From contig NZ_ARXU01000001.1 of NCBI RefSeq assembly GCF_000756655.1, positions 372,001-436,000 on the forward strand: 64,000 nucleotides of DNA, read 5' to 3'. Of this stretch, positions 44,182 through 54,247 are shown one piece after another. The notes under the pieces were generated by a model, which searched no databases, was not told where the DNA came from, and saw only the letters and a program-made list of their open reading frames with translations. The first letter of the stretch is position 1. Every line of letters starts with the position of its first letter. This DNA comes from Alcanivorax jadensis T9 (GTDB lineage Bacteria > Pseudomonadota > Gammaproteobacteria > Pseudomonadales > Alcanivoracaceae). Made by a program: the position numbers and the translations under genes.

Positions 44182-45314
44182 TTAACTGCCTCAGTGCTTA
44201 CCCGATACAACACCTGATCCTCATAGCCGGTCGTCACCGGCCACAGACCACACAACTCCCGGTCGAGCGCTGCATCACCGGTGTCCACCAGCAGCGGCCG
44301 CCCTTCCAGGGTCTTCAGTTTGGTGCGGGTAGCAAGGATCTGGATGTTGTCCTTGCCCAGGCGGCGAATCAGGGCCGGGCTGAATTGCTGGTTGCCACGA
44401 CCGAACAGGTGCCCTTGTCCGCCGATCACGGTGATCACCGCTCTGGCCGGCGCATCACCGATCTGCTCCAGCAGCGCCCGCGCGCCCAGATCCCGGCCGA
44501 CCACTTCCTGGTTGTAGACGAGATCCACACCCAGCAGCGTGTTCTCCAGGCCCAGTTGTTCCATGACCACGGCCACCGTAGAACCGGAGCCCATCAGGTA
44601 AAAGGTATCGTCTTCCAGGCTGTCCGCTATCCAGGCGGCCACTTCGGTGACCACCAGATCTTCCACTTCCCGGCCGCCACACTTTACCTGCTGCAGGTAG
44701 CGGGCTTCGGCAGGGACCTGGAGCTCACCATAATGGCGAGCACGGACCACACCCTCGCGGAAAGCGTCCTCATCGATATCCCGTACCTCCGCCAGTTCCA
44801 GCCCGACCAGCTCGCCGCCAGCCAGCTCTGCCAGCAGGCTGCCGGCGGCTTCCGGGTTGATGGCATAGACTGCGGAATGCATCTTGCACCCGGCGGGAAC
44901 GCCCAAAACCGGCGTCCCCTGCCCCAGCGCATCGACCAGATCCCGGGCAGTGCCGTCACCGCCGGCGAACAGGATCATCTCCGCACCTGCGCCTTTCAGA
45001 GCCTCTGCCGCCCTGCGGGTGTCCTGTGGACCACTGGGCATGGCGGATTGGCCGATGACCTGACAGGACAGTCCGGCCTCCCGGCAGCTTGTTTCCCCCA
45101 TCTCGCCGGCCCAGGTCAGTACGGTCAGGTTTTGCGCGTCGGCAAGCGCCTTCAGCGCGCGTGTCATGCGGGCCGGCGCCTGGGGCTCGGCACCGCGTCG
45201 CAGCGCTTCGGCACGGGTTTCCTCGCCATCGCTACCCTTCAGTGCCACGCTGCCACCGAGCCCCGCGTAGGGATTTACCAGAACACCGAGACAGAGACTT
45301 TCGTCGACTTTCAT
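44175..45314 (-). CDS. ATP-NAD kinase-family protein (COG3199 type)
   Basis: 379 aa from the ATG at 45314 (MKVDESLCLG); the first Met at 45356 has no ribosome site. The start segment LGVLVNPYAGLGGSVALKG and the motif FAGGDGTARDLVDAL are those of the diacylglycerol/NAD-kinase fold, where GGDGT binds ATP phosphate. Further family segments are GVPAGCKMHSAVYAI, YLMGSGSTVAVVMEQLG, LLGVDLVYN, and VIGGQGHLFGRGNQQFSP. This branch is annotated as ATP-NAD kinase-like; the true substrate is unknown. It is divergent from the PA1571-type gene. Confidence 0.85.
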   Translation of the reverse strand: MKVDESLCLGVLVNPYAGLGGSVALKGSDGEETRAEALRRGAEPQAPARMTRALKALADAQNLTVLTWAGEMGETSCREAGLSCQVIGQSAMPSGPQDTRRAAEALKGAGAEMILFAGGDGTARDLVDALGQGTPVLGVPAGCKMHSAVYAINPEAAGSLLAELAGGELVGLELAEVRDIDEDAFREGVVRARHYGELQVPAEARYLQQVKCGGREVEDLVVTEVAAWIADSLEDDTFYLMGSGSTVAVVMEQLGLENTLLGVDLVYNQEVVGRDLGARALLEQIGDAPARAVITVIGGQGHLFGRGNQQFSPALIRRLGKDNIQILATRTKLKTLEGRPLLVDTGDAALDRELCGLWPVTTGYEDQVLYRVSTEAVNS

Positions 45315-45411
45315 AAAGCGGTCATATCCAGATACAAAAATGGCATTGCTGTCCACGGTGGGCAGCGCCTAAATAAACGACTCAATCATGCAGACTCAAA
45401 GGGATGCAGCC

Positions 45412-45588
45412 ATGAACCTCGACAGCCAGCAACCCGGCAAGAATTTCCACGGTGGCGCCATCATTGATGAGCAGGGACGGGAAGTTCCCATCACCGAAGC
45501 CATGATCCAGCAAGCATTTCAGCGCCTTGAAAAAAGCGGTCAGCCCCCTGCCCAGCCGTTCACGCCGGCGCAAAAAGCCGGCGCATGA
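45412..45588 (+). CDS. Short PA1571-type conserved protein
   Basis: 58 aa from the ATG at 45412, with AAAGGGA about 8 bases upstream; an in-frame ATG at 45388 has no such site. The core [23 protein letters not shown] is nearly invariant in a small family seen in Pseudomonas and relatives. The rest is Pro/Gln-rich. Function unknown. The 3' end overlaps the 3' end of pdxB by 29 bases (convergent). Confidence 0.72.
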   Translation: MNLDSQQPGKNFHGGAIIDEQGREVPITEAMIQQAFQRLEKSGQPPAQPFTPAQKAGA

Positions 45589-46675
45589 TCGGCTGCCAGG
45601 GCGCAGCAATATCCCCCTGGTAATGCCAGTCATGGAGCTCGTGGCGCAACGGGTATTCCTTGCGCAGCCGGTCAAATGCCTTGCCAGGATCCGCTGAGGC
45701 AAGGCTGTCACCGAGCCGCCTGTGATCCTCAGATAACTGATACGCTATCTGCAACACCTTGAGCAAATCCTCCTCGCTCGCCACCGGCTGCGTGATGATC
45801 TCATTGCTTGCCGACACCGGCGCCGGTTGTGCGGTGACTCCAAGCCAGTCACAGAACGCTTGATAGAGCATCTGGGTCCCCTTGAGCTTGCCCTCAGCGC
45901 TATAGCCGGCAATATGCGGTGAGCCGAGCAGGACCTGCCGGAATAACGCGGGCGGCACCAGTGGCTCGGTTTCCCACACATCCAGAATGGTGGCCGGGCC
46001 CCGGCCCGCATCAAGCTCCGCCAGCAAAGCCTGATTGTCGATCACCGGCCCCCGGCAGGTATTGATCAGCATCTGCGACGAAGACAGCCGTGACAGACGG
46101 CCCGCATCCAGCAGATGGCGGGTGGCATGATTCCCACTGTCTGTCAGTGGCACATGCAAGCTGATCAGGTCCGCATCAAGCATGGCATCCAGCGGTTCCA
46201 GTTCGTAGGGGCCCTCATAGCCCTGTTCCTCCAGTGGCGGATCACAGGCTCGCACGGACATGCCCAGATCGGACAACCAGTAGGCCACCCGGTGCCCTAC
46301 ATTGCCCAGTCCCACCACCGCCGCCGTTGCCCCCAGCGGGGAACGATTGCCAGCCTGACAGAGCCGCAGCACTGCCTGCAGCACATATTCCGCCACGGCA
46401 CGGGCATTGCAGCCCGGCGCGTGGGCAAAGCGGATGCCCAGCTCCTGCAGGTAGCCGAGATCCACGTGATCCGTACCGATGGTAGCCGAGCCCACAAAAC
46501 GTACCCGGGATCCTGCCAGCAACCTGGCATCCACCCGGGTCACCGACCGCACCAGCAACACCTCGGCGTCACCCAGCTGCTGTCGGGTCAGGCTTCGACC
46601 ATCCACCCGGGTCACGGTGCCCATGGCGTCAAAGGCTTCCAGTCCCGGCATGTTGGCATCGGCAATGATCTGCAT
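45560..46675 (-). CDS. pdxB: Erythronate-4-phosphate dehydrogenase
   Basis: 371 aa. It oxidises 4-phosphoerythronate in the DXP-dependent vitamin B6 pathway. It belongs to the D-2-hydroxyacid dehydrogenases: [13 protein letters not shown], the NAD motif [19 protein letters not shown], and the catalytic Arg, Glu and His in [25 protein letters not shown] and [13 protein letters not shown]. The N-terminal start [15 protein letters not shown] and the extra C-terminal ~80-residue dimer domain distinguish PdxB from SerA. The upstream neighbour is a fructosamine-kinase-family gene ending 11 bases before it. Confidence 0.94.
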   Translation of the reverse strand: MQIIADANMPGLEAFDAMGTVTRVDGRSLTRQQLGDAEVLLVRSVTRVDARLLAGSRVRFVGSATIGTDHVDLGYLQELGIRFAHAPGCNARAVAEYVLQAVLRLCQAGNRSPLGATAAVVGLGNVGHRVAYWLSDLGMSVRACDPPLEEQGYEGPYELEPLDAMLDADLISLHVPLTDSGNHATRHLLDAGRLSRLSSSQMLINTCRGPVIDNQALLAELDAGRGPATILDVWETEPLVPPALFRQVLLGSPHIAGYSAEGKLKGTQMLYQAFCDWLGVTAQPAPVSASNEIITQPVASEEDLLKVLQIAYQLSEDHRRLGDSLASADPGKAFDRLRKEYPLRHELHDWHYQGDIAAPWQPIMRRLFAPA

Positions 46676-46686
46676 CGCGTTTCCTG

Positions 46687-47547
46687 TCAGCGGGTGTTCA
46701 GCAAGCGGCGGGCGGTGTCATCCACTGCCCGGGCATACTGACCACCGAAAAGATTGTAGTGATTCAGCCAGTGATACAGGTCGTACACGGGCCAGGCCTG
46801 ATATCGCAATGAAGCGGGACACTCCGACTGATAACCCTGATAGAACGCCGCCGGCACAGCGCCAAACAGATTCAACATGGCCAGATCCACCTGTGGGTCG
46901 CCATGATAACAGGCCGGATCGTAGAACACCGGCTCCCCGTTCACCTGCCCCAGATTGCCTTGCCACAGATCACCGTGGACCAGGGCACAAGGTGGCCGGG
47001 CAGGCAGCCAGCGGTCCAGCTGTTCAATCACCTGGCCGATGCGCTCCGCGGCCGCCGGCGGCAAGCCCTGCTGCCGGGCCCGCTGCAGTTGAGGCGCCAA
47101 CCTTTCGCTGGCAAAAAAGGCGCGCCAGTCACTATGGCCCGCGTTGCTTTGCAGGCTGGCACCGATAAAGTTGTTCGGGTGGCTTCCATAACCGGCTCGC
47201 CCCTGGATCCGGTGCAAACGGGCCAGCGCTGCCCCGGCAGCCATCCAGTCACGATTCCCCGACAGGGGTTCGATGGACAGATACTCCAGGATCAATACCC
47301 CGCCTGCGCTGGCACCGTAATAGTGGATAACCCTGGGCACCCTCAATCTTTCCGACAGTGCTTGCAGCCCGAGAGATTCCGCTTCAAGCAAATGCTGATT
47401 GCGATGCTGTTTAACGAAATAACGACTCGCTCCGTTATCAATAACCCCGCTAAGAGCCGTATCTCCGCCCGCCGCCGGAGTCAGGGTCCAATCACCCTCT
47501 AGGCCAGCCTGATTAAGGCTCTGCTGCAGCAGTACTGGTAATTTCAT
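46687..47547 (-). CDS. Fructosamine/ketosamine-3-kinase family protein
   Basis: 286 aa from the ATG at 47547. A TTG at 47556 may be the true start, since AAGGAG lies six bases before it but 15 before the ATG. The protein kinase-like fold has SRYFVKQHR (ATP-binding Lys), a central LEYLSIEPL, and the catalytic loop [16 protein letters not shown] with Asp and Asn, then [17 protein letters not shown] (metal Asp). These enzymes phosphorylate sugar adducts on proteins and so remove them. It precedes pdxB by 11 bases and is probably co-transcribed with it. Confidence 0.85.
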   Translation of the reverse strand: MKLPVLLQQSLNQAGLEGDWTLTPAAGGDTALSGVIDNGASRYFVKQHRNQHLLEAESLGLQALSERLRVPRVIHYYGASAGGVLILEYLSIEPLSGNRDWMAAGAALARLHRIQGRAGYGSHPNNFIGASLQSNAGHSDWRAFFASERLAPQLQRARQQGLPPAAAERIGQVIEQLDRWLPARPPCALVHGDLWQGNLGQVNGEPVFYDPACYHGDPQVDLAMLNLFGAVPAAFYQGYQSECPASLRYQAWPVYDLYHWLNHYNLFGGQYARAVDDTARRLLNTR

Positions 47548-47624
47548 ATCAATCAAGTGAAACTCCTTGACTATAGAAGCCACCAAAATCGGCTCTCACG
47601 GCCAATAATGACTGACTGTTCCCC

Positions 47625-47653
47625 TTGATTTAAGGCATTCTTCTGATTACAAC
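47625..47653 (+). promoter_or_regulatory. Possible promoter of the envelope-machine operon
   Basis: TTGATT, 17 bases, TACAAC. Each box matches four of six consensus bases. It lies 60 bases before the first gene of the TPR/ExbBD cluster and is the best candidate in the gap. Confidence 0.3.
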
Positions 47654-47713
47654 TAGGCACTACGCCAGCCGGTTTACCGGCCAATAACAACAACACAAAG
47701 CGATCGCCACCCC

Positions 47714-48232
47714 ATGAAAGCACTCTTGCCCCTGTGCGGCGCCTTCCTTGTCGGCCTATGTACGGTCGCCAGCGGCGCCGATGACGATGGTCTGTCCGAG
47801 CAGATCCGCCAGCTGAAAAGCGAAGCCCTGGACCTGAACCGGGATCTCACCCTGCTCGAGCAGGAGCTCCTCTATGCCAGCCCGCAAACCAGCATCTTTG
47901 TCTCCGTGGATGTGGGCACTCCGATTCGCCTGGTCGATGTGAATCTAACCATTGATGGTGAACACGTGGGTTACCATTTTTACACTGACCAGGAATTCGA
48001 GGCCCTCACCAAGGGCGGCATCCAACGTCTCTACACCGGCAATCTGGCCAGTGGCCGCCATGTCATGGAAGCCACCATCACCGGCTATGATCCGCTAGGC
48101 AAGGATTACCAGAAAAGCACCAGTTATACCTTCACCAAGGGGGCCGGCAAAAAAATGGTGGAGATGCAGGTGGTGGACGACCTGAACAAGCAGCAGCACA
48201 AGTTTGAATTCCGTGAGTGGAATCAGCAATGA
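47714..48232 (+). CDS. Periplasmic protein, first gene of the TPR/ExbBD/AgmX cluster
   Basis: 172 aa. A signal peptide is seen (LLPLCGAFLVGLCTVASGA, cleavage near 22). A short coiled-coil (EQIRQLKSEALDLNRDLTLLEQELLYA) follows, then an immunoglobulin-like beta domain: IFVSVDVGTPIRLVDVNLTIDGEHV, RLYTGNLASGRHVMEATITGY. I do not recognise the family. It overlaps the next gene by four bases (ATGA), so it is translationally coupled to the machine and is likely a periplasmic component of it. Confidence 0.78.
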   Translation: MKALLPLCGAFLVGLCTVASGADDDGLSEQIRQLKSEALDLNRDLTLLEQELLYASPQTSIFVSVDVGTPIRLVDVNLTIDGEHVGYHFYTDQEFEALTKGGIQRLYTGNLASGRHVMEATITGYDPLGKDYQKSTSYTFTKGAGKKMVEMQVVDDLNKQQHKFEFREWNQQ

Positions 48233-50145
48233 CACAGGTGCGGCGAAAACGATGGCTGGTCGCGGCGTGCCTCGCCACCCTGTTGTCCCCCGCCCAGGCG
48301 GCAAAAGTCGAATTCTTCGATGATTTCAACGAAGGTCCGATACCTCTTGGCGAAGAGGAACACCGCTACCTGGCTTTTGGCGAGGTCATGTTCGACTACT
48401 ACCGTCATGCCAACTTTAATGCCATCAATACCCTGCTGGTCAATCAGGAGCAGGCGCTATTCAACGAAAATACCGATTACGCAGAGCTTTTACTTGGCGA
48501 CCTCTATGTGACCTATGGTCTGCCGGGCAAGGCAGAGGTCATCTTCAACCGCCTGCTGGAGAAGGACATTCTTAGCCGCACCCGGGCCCAGACCTGGCTG
48601 CACAAGGCGGCTCTGCATTATCGCGAAGGCAATCTGGCAGAAGCGGCCATGATTCTAGACGGCGACAATGTAGATGGGCTGGACTCGGCTGACGACGCCC
48701 GCCGACGTCTCATGCTGGCCAATATCTTCATGGCCGAGGAAGACTTCGCTGGTGCTCTGGATTATCTGCATTCTGTTCCCCTGAGCACGGATGAAGGCCG
48801 CTACGCCACTTACAACATGGGTGTGGCATTGATTCGCGGCGGTCATCGCGAACAGGGGGTTGCCCTGCTGAAATCTTTACTGGAAGCCGGCGGCAGTTCT
48901 GACCAGGCTCTCGCCCTGCGCGATCGGGCCGCTCTGGCCTCCGGTTTGACCGAGTTGAGAGAAGGAAAACTGCAAAGTGCCCGTGCAGACCTGCGCCAGG
49001 TTCGCAGTGACGGCCCCTTCTCCGAAGATGCCCTACTCGCCCTTGGACTGGCCAATTACCGGGCCGGGGAGGTAAAACGCGCCCTGCCACTGTGGCTGGA
49101 AGCGGTACGCCGCAACAGCAGCCACCCCTCTGTGCAGGAAGCGCTCATGCTAGCTCCCCGTGCCTACGAAGAGCTCGGTGGTCTGCCCCAGGCCCTAGCC
49201 GGCTATCAGTATGCCGCTTCGGAATACCGTCAGGCATTGAAAGACATCCAGCAGACCATCGACAACATCACCAAACCTGGTTGGTCGGAAGCCTTGTTAC
49301 CGGAAGACCGCAACCAGGCCGGCCTACTGCCAGCCAACAGTGGCGATCTCGCCCAGGGCAATGAACTCTCCTATCTCTACAAACTGTTTTCCAGCAACGC
49401 CTTTGCCCAACGTTTCGAGCACTACCGGCAGATTCACCAGATCAAGACCATGGTGGAGCAATGGCAGCAGTCACTGCCCGCGCTTCAGGAAACCTATCAA
49501 ATCCAGCAGCAAAGCCTGACCCGCAACCTTCCGCATGTCCGCGCTGAAATGACTCGTCACATGGGCCGGCAGGAGCAACTGGCCTTGGCTAGCGACAGGG
49601 TATCCTCAGCGATCCCCAATTTTGTCGACATGAGCAAACCGCAAGACGTGGCCACCCCCGAACAGGCCATCATGTGGAAGAAAGTGGATGCCATGGCTCG
49701 CCAGTTCGGCACCTTACCCGGCTCCAGTCATGCCAATGCCCTTCGCTTACGCAAGGTACGCGGCCTGTTGTTGTGGGATATTGCTCACCAGTCGATAGAA
49801 CAACGGCAAAAACAGGAGCAAGCTGCTACCCAATTACGAGAAGAAAGCAGTGTTCTGGGCGAACGAATTGCTGCCGTACAACAGCAGATACGGGATGCCA
49901 CCCTGCGCACCCGGGACGACCTGGGCCAGAGACTGGCCGGGCAGACCCAACGAATTGACAACATAAAGCGTCTTACCGAAGACACCCTTGAGGCTCTGGA
50001 AAAGAGCATGCAGGCCGATGCCCTTGCGCTTCTACTGGCCAACCAGCAGAAACTGGCAGACCAGTTGGCCGAGGCACATCTGGCCGTCGCCCGCCTGCAG
50101 GACACTTCGGCATCTGACGGCAGCAAACAGAGGACAGGATCGTGA
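48229..50145 (+). CDS. Periplasmic TPR and coiled-coil protein
   Basis: 638 aa from the ATG at 48229 within the ATGA overlap. The signal peptide is basic, then LVAACLATLLSPAQA. Residues ~60-330 carry degenerate TPR helices (GDLYVTYGLPGKAEVIFNRLLEKD, ALLALGLANYRAGEVKRALPLWL). Residues ~400-630 are long coiled-coils (IEQRQKQEQAATQLREESS, then LEKSMQADALALLL). No catalytic motif. It is a scaffold-like component that probably spans periplasmic distance. It ends in a four-base overlap with the next gene. Confidence 0.85.
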   Translation: MTQVRRKRWLVAACLATLLSPAQAAKVEFFDDFNEGPIPLGEEEHRYLAFGEVMFDYYRHANFNAINTLLVNQEQALFNENTDYAELLLGDLYVTYGLPGKAEVIFNRLLEKDILSRTRAQTWLHKAALHYREGNLAEAAMILDGDNVDGLDSADDARRRLMLANIFMAEEDFAGALDYLHSVPLSTDEGRYATYNMGVALIRGGHREQGVALLKSLLEAGGSSDQALALRDRAALASGLTELREGKLQSARADLRQVRSDGPFSEDALLALGLANYRAGEVKRALPLWLEAVRRNSSHPSVQEALMLAPRAYEELGGLPQALAGYQYAASEYRQALKDIQQTIDNITKPGWSEALLPEDRNQAGLLPANSGDLAQGNELSYLYKLFSSNAFAQRFEHYRQIHQIKTMVEQWQQSLPALQETYQIQQQSLTRNLPHVRAEMTRHMGRQEQLALASDRVSSAIPNFVDMSKPQDVATPEQAIMWKKVDAMARQFGTLPGSSHANALRLRKVRGLLLWDIAHQSIEQRQKQEQAATQLREESSVLGERIAAVQQQIRDATLRTRDDLGQRLAGQTQRIDNIKRLTEDTLEALEKSMQADALALLLANQQKLADQLAEAHLAVARLQDTSASDGSKQRTGS

Positions 50146-53087
50146 ACCGATTTCGCCTGCATGGGCTGGCAGCCGCAATCATTGCTCTTGGCGGCTGCGC
50201 GTCTGCACCGCAGAACGGCACACTGGAGCAACAGGCCCGCTTCGGGGGAACCACCCTGGCGGATCTGGAAGGCACCGACATCATCATTGAAGAGCAGCAA
50301 CTGGAAAGCGCCAGCACCCAGGATGCACTCAACAGCTACCGGCAGGCAGCTGAGCTGTTCGACGACCCGGAACGTCGAGCCAAAACGCTCCGTCGTATGG
50401 CGGACCTGGCCTTGTCTTCTGCCACCGAACAGGAAATGGGTATTGAAGACGCCGATAACCAGCGTCTCGAACAAAAAGTGGACAAACTCGTCTACGACAA
50501 TGCCATGGAGCAGGTGAACACTACAACGGATAACGAACGAAAACTGGCGCTGCTGGATCTGGCCGGCACCATGGCGCCATCTATGGCCGATAAGGACGTG
50601 AATTACAACACCGCCATCTCCCTTTATCAGGAACTGCTCAACAGCACCAGCGATCCGGATCAACGCGCGGAAGCCTATTACCTGTTGTCCAAGGCCTACG
50701 CCATGGATGGCAACCTGGAACAGGCCCGCGCCAGCCTTGACACCCTGGTGGAGCAGTACCCGAACAGCGAATGGGCCCTGGAATCCCAGTTCCGTCGGGG
50801 TGAAATGCTGTTCTCAGACGGCGATTATGACTATGCGGAAAAAGCCTACGCTGACGTCATCAATCGCGGCGCCAATAATGAATTCTACAGCCAGGCGCTC
50901 TACAAGCATGGCTGGAGTCATTACAAACTGGGCGACTACGAGCTGGCCCAAGCCAGCTTCTTTACCTTGCTGGACACGTTGAATGGCGCCAGTGAGCTTA
51001 ATGACGACACCAGCATGGAGAACAAACTGTTCGCCGATACCCAGCGCGTGGTGAGCCTGGCGTTCAGTAACCTGGATGGCCCGCAGTCGGTGAAAACGTG
51101 GTTTGCTCGCAACGGCAAGCGGGACTACGAACCGGAAATCTACCGCTCCCTGGGCCAGGTCTACCTGAGCCAGGAACGCTTCCGCGATGCAGCAGAAGCC
51201 TTCGACATGTTTGTCCAGGTGTACCCGAATTCCACCCTGGCGCCGGAATTCTCTAGTCTGCAGATCGACGCCTACCAGAAAGGTGGCTTCCCTACCCTGG
51301 TGTTGCCGGCCAAGGAAAAATTTATTCAGCATTATGGGATAAACAGCGATTACTGGGGCCGCCATCCCGATATTCGTGAAGAGTATGTCTCGCTGCTCAA
51401 GGGTCATATTCTCGATCTGGCCGAATACCACCATGTGCTGGCCCAGAAATCCGGCAACCCGGCGGATTACCGCAACCCGGCGCGCTGGTACCAGGAATAC
51501 CTGGATACCCCTCCAGCCAGCGAAGACCAGGGCAAGGTCAATCACCGCTATGCGGAAGTGCTCTACGCCGCCGAGGATTACCCGGCCGCTATCAGTGAGT
51601 TTGAACGTACGGCATATCAGTACCAGGGCTATGAAAAAGGCGGTGATGCCGCCTTCAATGCCCTGGTAGCCTACCAGCAGATTCTCGACAGCAACCCGGA
51701 CGAGGAACAGGCAAGCCGTTGGCGGACAAAGAAAATCGCCAGCGCCCAGCAATACGGACAACGCTTCCCGGAACACCCGGAAGTGCCCAATGTATTGCAT
51801 GACACCGCCGAGGACCAACTGGCGCTGGGTGACGTGGAAGGCGCCGTGAAAACCGCCGGCATTCTGGTCAATCGACAGCCCCCCCCTTCCGCCGAGCTGA
51901 TGCGCTATGGCTGGGCCACCATTGCCAACGGCGAATTCGATCTTGGCCGTTTCAAGGTGGCCGAAATGGCTTACGGCAAACTGCTCGATATGCAGATGCC
52001 CGCTGAACAACGCGCGCAGTACCGGGAGAAACTGGCGGTCAGCATTTACCGTCAGGCCGAGCAGCAGCAGGAACAGGGTAACCTGGATATCGCCGCTGCC
52101 ACCTTCCTGCGTGTTGGCCAGGCCGTGCCGGAAGCGGCGGTTCGCAAGAATGCGGAATTCGATGCCGCCACCTTGTTCATCAACCAGGGCCGCAGCACCG
52201 ATGCCATCCCGGTTCTGGAAGCCTTCCGTCAGCGCTACCCCGATGATCCGCTCACTGACACCATCCCTGACAAGCTGGCCATTGCCTACGAGAAACAGGG
52301 CAACTACACCGCCGCTGCCGGCGAGCTACAGTTGATTGCTGCCAATTACAAAGGCGACGATCCCGAGCTCTCCCGCCAGGCGTTGTGGAAAGCAGCGGAA
52401 ATGCAGGACCGGGCAGAGCAGCCCCAGGCCTCCATTGCCCTCTACCAGCAGTACCTTCAGGAGTGGCCGCAACCCTACGATTTCCGCTCTGAAGCGCAAT
52501 TCCGGCTGGTAGAGCTGAACCGGAAAACCGGCAACAGCGAGCGAGAAAACCATTGGCTGCAACAACTGGTAACCAGCTACCGCCAAGCCGGCGGTGAAGC
52601 TAATGACCGGGTTGCCTGGCTGGCGGCCTACGCCAGCTTTACCCTGGCAGAACCCCACTTCGCGGAATTCAAACGCATTGCCCTTACGCAACCGCTGAAA
52701 ACCTCCCTGGCCGCCAAGACCGGAGTCATGAAAAAAGCCCTGGTGGATTACCAGGCAGTCGCTGACATCGGCGTCGCGGAATATGCCACCGCCGCCAACT
52801 ACAAGATCGGCGAAATGTACCGGGTACTGGCCCGCGACCTGATTGCCTCCGAACGCCCGAACGGGCTGGATGAACTTGAGCTCGAAGAGTACACCATGCT
52901 GCTGGAAGACAAGGCCTTCCCCTACGAGGACCAGGCCATCGACATCCTTATCGCCAATACCAATCTGGTCACCGACGATATTTATGACCAGTGGGTAAAG
53001 AAAAGCTTTGGCGCGCTGGCAGAATTGATCCCCGGCCGTTATGCGAAGTTTGAACAGGTAGAAAGCTATGTGGACATCATTTACTGA
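50142..53087 (+). CDS. Large TPR lipoprotein
   Basis: 981 aa. GTG start at 50142 in a GTGA overlap. The lipoprotein signal is LAAAIIALGGC with acylated Cys19; the following residue is Ala, so outer-membrane sorting is expected. At least ten TPR-like units are visible, for example YYLLSKAYAMDGNLEQARASL, ALYKHGWSHYKLGDYELAQA, and AIAYEKQGNYTAAAGELQ near residues 185, 250 and 705. The length and organisation match the large TPR components found next to TolQ/TolR-like motors. It is the largest protein of the cluster and probably its outer-membrane anchor. Confidence 0.87.
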   Translation: MNRFRLHGLAAAIIALGGCASAPQNGTLEQQARFGGTTLADLEGTDIIIEEQQLESASTQDALNSYRQAAELFDDPERRAKTLRRMADLALSSATEQEMGIEDADNQRLEQKVDKLVYDNAMEQVNTTTDNERKLALLDLAGTMAPSMADKDVNYNTAISLYQELLNSTSDPDQRAEAYYLLSKAYAMDGNLEQARASLDTLVEQYPNSEWALESQFRRGEMLFSDGDYDYAEKAYADVINRGANNEFYSQALYKHGWSHYKLGDYELAQASFFTLLDTLNGASELNDDTSMENKLFADTQRVVSLAFSNLDGPQSVKTWFARNGKRDYEPEIYRSLGQVYLSQERFRDAAEAFDMFVQVYPNSTLAPEFSSLQIDAYQKGGFPTLVLPAKEKFIQHYGINSDYWGRHPDIREEYVSLLKGHILDLAEYHHVLAQKSGNPADYRNPARWYQEYLDTPPASEDQGKVNHRYAEVLYAAEDYPAAISEFERTAYQYQGYEKGGDAAFNALVAYQQILDSNPDEEQASRWRTKKIASAQQYGQRFPEHPEVPNVLHDTAEDQLALGDVEGAVKTAGILVNRQPPPSAELMRYGWATIANGEFDLGRFKVAEMAYGKLLDMQMPAEQRAQYREKLAVSIYRQAEQQQEQGNLDIAAATFLRVGQAVPEAAVRKNAEFDAATLFINQGRSTDAIPVLEAFRQRYPDDPLTDTIPDKLAIAYEKQGNYTAAAGELQLIAANYKGDDPELSRQALWKAAEMQDRAEQPQASIALYQQYLQEWPQPYDFRSEAQFRLVELNRKTGNSERENHWLQQLVTSYRQAGGEANDRVAWLAAYASFTLAEPHFAEFKRIALTQPLKTSLAAKTGVMKKALVDYQAVADIGVAEYATAANYKIGEMYRVLARDLIASERPNGLDELELEEYTMLLEDKAFPYEDQAIDILIANTNLVTDDIYDQWVKKSFGALAELIPGRYAKFEQVESYVDIIY

Positions 53088-53820
53088 TCGCGGCCGCCTG
53101 GGCGCGGCCACCGCACTGCTCGCTGCCCTGGCGCTGTCAGGCTGTGCCAGCAAGGGCGGCATCGGGCTGGAGGGCTCCACCGAGGGCGGCACCAGCAAAT
53201 ACGAGCAACAGAAAGACGGTGGCGCTGCCGCCGACAGTGACGCCATTCATATTCCGCCGGTACCCCATGATCCCAAGGTGGAGAAGGTCGCCGAGCAGGC
53301 CATGGCGGAATATGCCCGTGCACTGCAGGCTCGAATGGCAGACAAAGACAAGCAAGCCCTGGTAATGTTCCGCTCCCTGGGTGAGCGTTTCCCGCAACTT
53401 TCCGGGCCTCAGCTCAATGTGGGTCTGATCTACATGGAACAGGAAGACTACGCCAAGGCACAACAGGCCTTCGAGCAATCCCTGGCCATCAACGATGCCA
53501 ACCCCTATGCCCACAACGGCCTTGGCCTGGCATTGCGTGAGCAGGGTCAGTTCGATGATGCCCGTATCCATTACGAGCGAGCGCTGGTTCTGGACCCGAA
53601 GTATGCTCGCGCTCATTTCAATCTGGCCGTTCTCGCCGAGCTCTACCTACAGGATCTGCACCTGGCACTGGAACATTTCAAGGCCTACCAGAACCTGCAG
53701 AAATTGCCGGATGAGAACGTGGCCAACTGGATTGTGGACCTGCAGCGCAGAGCCCCGGACGCCCCCAGCCAGCCAGTGGCGGACCAGAACGCCGGCAACA
53801 AAAATGGAGAGTTGAACTGA
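53068..53820 (+). CDS. TPR lipoprotein
   Basis: 250 aa, overlapping the preceding gene by 20 bases. The lipobox is ALALSGC (acylated Cys26) with Ala next, again pointing to the outer membrane. Residues ~75-215 hold three canonical TPRs: LNVGLIYMEQEDYAKAQQAFEQ, AHNGLGLALREQGQFDDARIHYERAL and AHFNLAVLAELYLQDLHLALEHF. The tail is Pro/Asn-rich. It resembles AglT-like TPR lipoproteins of Myxococcus in organisation; homology cannot be shown by eye. Confidence 0.88.
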   Translation: MWTSFTDRGRLGAATALLAALALSGCASKGGIGLEGSTEGGTSKYEQQKDGGAAADSDAIHIPPVPHDPKVEKVAEQAMAEYARALQARMADKDKQALVMFRSLGERFPQLSGPQLNVGLIYMEQEDYAKAQQAFEQSLAINDANPYAHNGLGLALREQGQFDDARIHYERALVLDPKYARAHFNLAVLAELYLQDLHLALEHFKAYQNLQKLPDENVANWIVDLQRRAPDAPSQPVADQNAGNKNGELN

Positions 53821-54107
53821 TGCGCCCTTTACTCGTGATCGCCGCTCTTGTGTGCGCCACAGTCAGCCACGCCGAAGGCGATGGCCAGGAAGCGTCCACC
53901 AATGTGATCGGCACCCAGGAAGCCCCCACGGTACTCAACGTGGTGCCCTGGAAGGACCGGGAGGTGAAGCTGGAGAAAAAAGACCCCACCTCTTCCCTGC
54001 TCAACAGGGTACTCGAACCCCTGGATCAGGAGGTGTTGATGCGGGAAATCGAGTATCACCAGCTTCTTAATCAGGAGCCGGATAACGATGATCTGTTCCT
54101 GAAATAG
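53820..54107 (+). CDS. Small exported protein of the TPR/ExbBD cluster
   Basis: 95 aa starting in a TGATG overlap with the previous gene. A signal peptide (LLVIAALVCATVSHA) leads to a short acidic/charged mature chain with no domain signature: NVVPWKDREVKLEKKDPTSSLLNRVLEPLDQEVL. It is too small to be an enzyme and likely a linker or modulator in the machine. The next gene starts 140 bases later, in the only sizeable gap of the cluster; I saw no promoter or terminator of note in that gap. Confidence 0.75.
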   Translation: MRPLLVIAALVCATVSHAEGDGQEASTNVIGTQEAPTVLNVVPWKDREVKLEKKDPTSSLLNRVLEPLDQEVLMREIEYHQLLNQEPDNDDLFLK

Positions 54108-54247
54108 CACATCAACCGATATCACTAGATGCGCCCGAGCCTTTTTTCTGATAAAAATTGGCGCTTGGGGGAAGGTGTAGCAGCCAGCAAGACGGCTTAG
54201 CTGCATGCGAAACAATAACACTAACAGGAATACCGCAGGAGAAGTCC

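Noticed and set aside
45388-45411. Upstream ATG of the PA1571-type gene
   Set aside because: The ribosome site AAAGGGA lies after this ATG and correctly before the one at 45412.
51882-51889. Run of eight C inside the large TPR lipoprotein gene as a slippage site
   Set aside because: The run is short, in frame, and the reading frame is intact on both sides; not enough to claim variability.
50814-52010. Open frame of 398 codons on the - strand
   Set aside because: Antisense to the large TPR lipoprotein, whose TPR periodicity and coupled start are convincing.
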